Assembly: GCA_020852535.1 (NCBI GenBank)
Contig: JADZAO010000091.1
Span: 1-6,835, forward strand
Length of the DNA: 6,835 bases
Source: Paracoccaceae bacterium
GTDB taxonomy: Bacteria; Pseudomonadota; Alphaproteobacteria; Rhodobacterales; Rhodobacteraceae
Direction of reading: 5' to 3'
The position numbers and the translations under genes were made by a program. The notes beneath the pieces were generated by a model, which worked only from the letters and a program-made list of their open reading frames with translations, was not told the DNA's origin and did not search any database. Of the stretch, positions 5,623 to 6,835 are shown one piece after another (the first letter of the stretch is position 1; every line of letters starts with the position of its first letter).

Positions 5623-5638
5623 AAAATACGCGTATTTT
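5623..5638. promoter_or_regulatory. perfect 16-bp palindrome upstream of ilvC
   Basis: AAAATACGCGTATTTT is a perfect palindrome ending 31 bases before the ilvC ATG. Its A/U-only outer stem and the lack of a T-tail argue against a terminator, so a dimeric DNA-binding protein is the more natural reading. The adjacent Lrp proteins are the first candidates. Confidence 0.5.
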
Positions 5639-5655
5639 CCTCCCATCGAATTCCC

Positions 5656-5662
5656 AAAGGAG
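5656..5662 (+). promoter_or_regulatory. ilvC ribosome binding site
   Basis: AAAGGAG, seven bases before the ilvC ATG, is the strongest Shine-Dalgarno on the plus strand of this window. It fixes the ilvC start and points to high expression. Confidence 0.85.
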
Positions 5663-5669
5663 CAACGCC

Positions 5670-6692
5670 ATGCGCGTCTATTACGATCGTGACTGCGACA
5701 TCAACATGATCAAGGATAAAAAAATCGCCATCCTCGGCTACGGCAGCCAGGGCCATGCCCATGCCCTTAACCTGCGCGACTCAGGTGCCAAAAACCTCGT
5801 CGTCGCCTTACGCGAAGGCTCCCCCTCTACCAAGAAAGCCCAAAGTGAAGGCCTAAAGGTCATGGGCATCGCCGAAGCCGCTGCATGGTGCGACGTAATC
5901 ATGTTCACCATGCCTGACGAATTACAGGCCGATACCTACAAAAAATACGTCCATGATAACTTGCGCGAAGGTGCTGCAATAGCCTTCGCCCACGGCTTAA
6001 ACGTCCATTTTGGCTTAATTGAGCCCAAAAAGGGCGTCGATGTCATCATGATGGCCCCCAAGGGCCCTGGCCACACCGTACGTGGCGAATACACTAAAGG
6101 CGGCGGCGTCCCCTGCCTTGTCGCGGTCCATCAAGATGCGACGGGCAAAGCGATGGAAATCGGCCTCTCCTACTGCTCGGCCATCGGCGGCGGTCGCTCG
6201 GGCATCATCGAAACCAACTTCCGTCAGGAATGCGAAACCGACCTCTTTGGGGAACAAGCCGTACTCTGCGGCGGTCTAGTTGAGCTGATCCGCATGGGTT
6301 TTGAAACCCTCGTCGAAGCGGGATACGAGCCAGAAATGGCCTATTTTGAATGCCTGCACGAAGTGAAGCTGATCGTGGATCTCATCTACGAAGGCGGCAT
6401 CGCCAACATGAACTATTCGATCTCGAACACTGCCGAATATGGCGAATATGTCAGCGGGCCACGCATTCTGCCCTACGAAGAGACCAAGGCCCGCATGAAA
6501 GCCGTACTAACCGACATCCAAACCGGTAAATTCGTACGCGACTTCATGCAAGAAAACGCCATCGGCCAGCCGTTCTTTAAAGCCACCCGCCGCATCAACG
6601 ACGAACATCAGATCGAGAAAGTCGGCGAAAAACTTCGCGCCATGATGCCATGGATCTCCAAAGGCAAGATGGTCGACCGCTCGCGGAACTGA
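5670..6692 (+). CDS. ilvC: ketol-acid reductoisomerase (NADP+), class I
   Basis: 340 residues, the usual short class I length. It converts acetolactate or acetohydroxybutyrate to the dihydroxy acids of valine, leucine and isoleucine synthesis, using NADPH and two Mg2+ in the cytosol. The Rossmann motif is GYGSQGHAHALNLRDSG (23-39). The cofactor loop ALREGSPSTKKA (46-57) has the Arg and two Ser expected for NADPH. Active-site residues are in place: H108 (AFAHGLN), K131 (APKGPGH), D191 and E195 (ETDLFGEQ), E227 and E231 (FECLHEVKLI) and S252 (SISNTAEYG). The knotted C-terminal domain covers about 183-328. It is transcribed away from two Lrp/AsnC regulators, and the intervening DNA carries palindromes, so local feedback control by leucine or related amino acids is likely. 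No other ilv or leu gene is in the window. Confidence 0.98.
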   Translation: MRVYYDRDCDINMIKDKKIAILGYGSQGHAHALNLRDSGAKNLVVALREGSPSTKKAQSEGLKVMGIAEAAAWCDVIMFTMPDELQADTYKKYVHDNLREGAAIAFAHGLNVHFGLIEPKKGVDVIMMAPKGPGHTVRGEYTKGGGVPCLVAVHQDATGKAMEIGLSYCSAIGGGRSGIIETNFRQECETDLFGEQAVLCGGLVELIRMGFETLVEAGYEPEMAYFECLHEVKLIVDLIYEGGIANMNYSISNTAEYGEYVSGPRILPYEETKARMKAVLTDIQTGKFVRDFMQENAIGQPFFKATRRINDEHQIEKVGEKLRAMMPWISKGKMVDRSRN

Positions 6693-6720
6693 TCGGTTTT
6701 TCCCAAGTTAACTTAAAAAA

Positions 6721-6744
6721 AGGACGGCCTAAGAGGGCCGTCCT
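6721..6744. terminator. perfect 9-bp hairpin after ilvC
   Basis: AGGACGGCC (6721-6729), loop TAAGAG, GGCCGTCCT (6736-6744). It lies 28 bases past the ilvC stop and is the natural candidate to end that transcript. The A-run lies before the stem (6715-6721), so the classic stem-plus-T-tail is seen only on the minus strand. On the plus strand the stem is followed by CACAAAAATT. It may work in both directions or mainly against leftward transcription. Confidence 0.65.
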
Positions 6745-6757
6745 CACAAAAATTCCC

Positions 6758-6786
6758 TTGCACCCCACACGTAGTCACACTAATAC
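6758..6786 (+). promoter_or_regulatory. candidate tRNA-Gly promoter
   Basis: TTGCAC (6758-6763) and TAATAC (6781-6786) are separated by 17 bases. The expected start, about 6793, lies a few bases before the tRNA. Each hexamer matches its consensus at only three of six positions, but spacing and location fit. Confidence 0.45.
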
Positions 6787-6798
6787 CCCCCACGGAGT

Positions 6799-6835
6799 GC
6801 GGGCGTAGCTCAGGGGTAGAGCATAACCTTGCCAA
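6799..6835 (+). tRNA. tRNA-Gly (anticodon GCC), 5' half, cut by the window end
   Basis: The sequence reads as acceptor strand GCGGGCG (6799-6805), TA, D stem GCTC/GAGC around AGGGGTA, anticodon stem TAACC and loop TTGCCAA (6829-6835). The anticodon GCC (6831-6833) reads GGC and GGU. The second half of the anticodon stem and the T arm lie outside the window. Confidence 0.93.

Noticed and set aside
1..6835. CRISPR arrays, insertion sequences, riboswitches and replication origins
   Set aside because: No regularly spaced repeats, transposase-like proteins, recognisable aptamer folds or DnaA-box clusters were seen.

Overview
This window looks like chromosomal DNA of an alphaproteobacterium, most probably a marine Rhodobacteraceae (Roseobacter-type) organism. 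That placement is inferred from protein style: the alphaproteobacterial UbiH/UbiF-like hydroxylase, the SDT1-like pyrimidine nucleotidase, and ilvC divergent from two Lrp/AsnC genes. No database search was possible. Both edges are tRNA genes: a complete tRNA-Thr(CGU) at 1-76 and the first half of a tRNA-Gly(GCC) at 6799-6835.

Region 1 (77 to about 2060) follows the tRNA-Thr and is visibly AT-richer than the rest. On the minus strand it carries a type II toxin-antitoxin module, higB (1429-1761) then higA (302-1402). The antitoxin is unusual: its HigA helix-turn-helix is fused to an ImmA/IrrE-like (M78) metallopeptidase domain with an intact HExxH motif. Two near-identical TTAC-N7-GTAA sites upstream of higB are a ready operator pair. 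The position beside a tRNA and the composition suggest acquired DNA, but no integrase and no second att copy are visible. About 400 bases with no convincing gene (1762-2157) separate the module from the next gene.

Region 2 (2158-4291) has two plus-strand housekeeping-type genes: a HAD-family pyrimidine 5'-nucleotidase and a UbiH/UbiF-type FAD monooxygenase, probably for ubiquinone ring hydroxylation. The 286-base gap between them holds a 22-codon hydrophobic frame that begins with ATA. A 334-base gap (4292-4625) follows, containing a short minus-strand open frame that may be a gene remnant.

Region 3 (4626-6744) is a branched-chain amino acid unit. Two 152-residue Lrp/AsnC regulators overlap by four bases (GTGA) and are transcribed leftward. 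ilvC (class I ketol-acid reductoisomerase) is transcribed rightward. The 130-base shared regulatory region is very AT-rich, with an imperfect inverted repeat (5572-5596) and a perfect 16-bp palindrome (5623-5638). These are strong candidates for binding sites of the adjacent regulators. A 9-bp perfect hairpin lies after ilvC, followed by a likely tRNA-Gly promoter.

The points most worth follow-up are the protease-fused antitoxin with its twin operator, the co-translated Lrp pair with the palindromic ilvC control region, and the ATA-initiated micro-frame before the hydroxylase.
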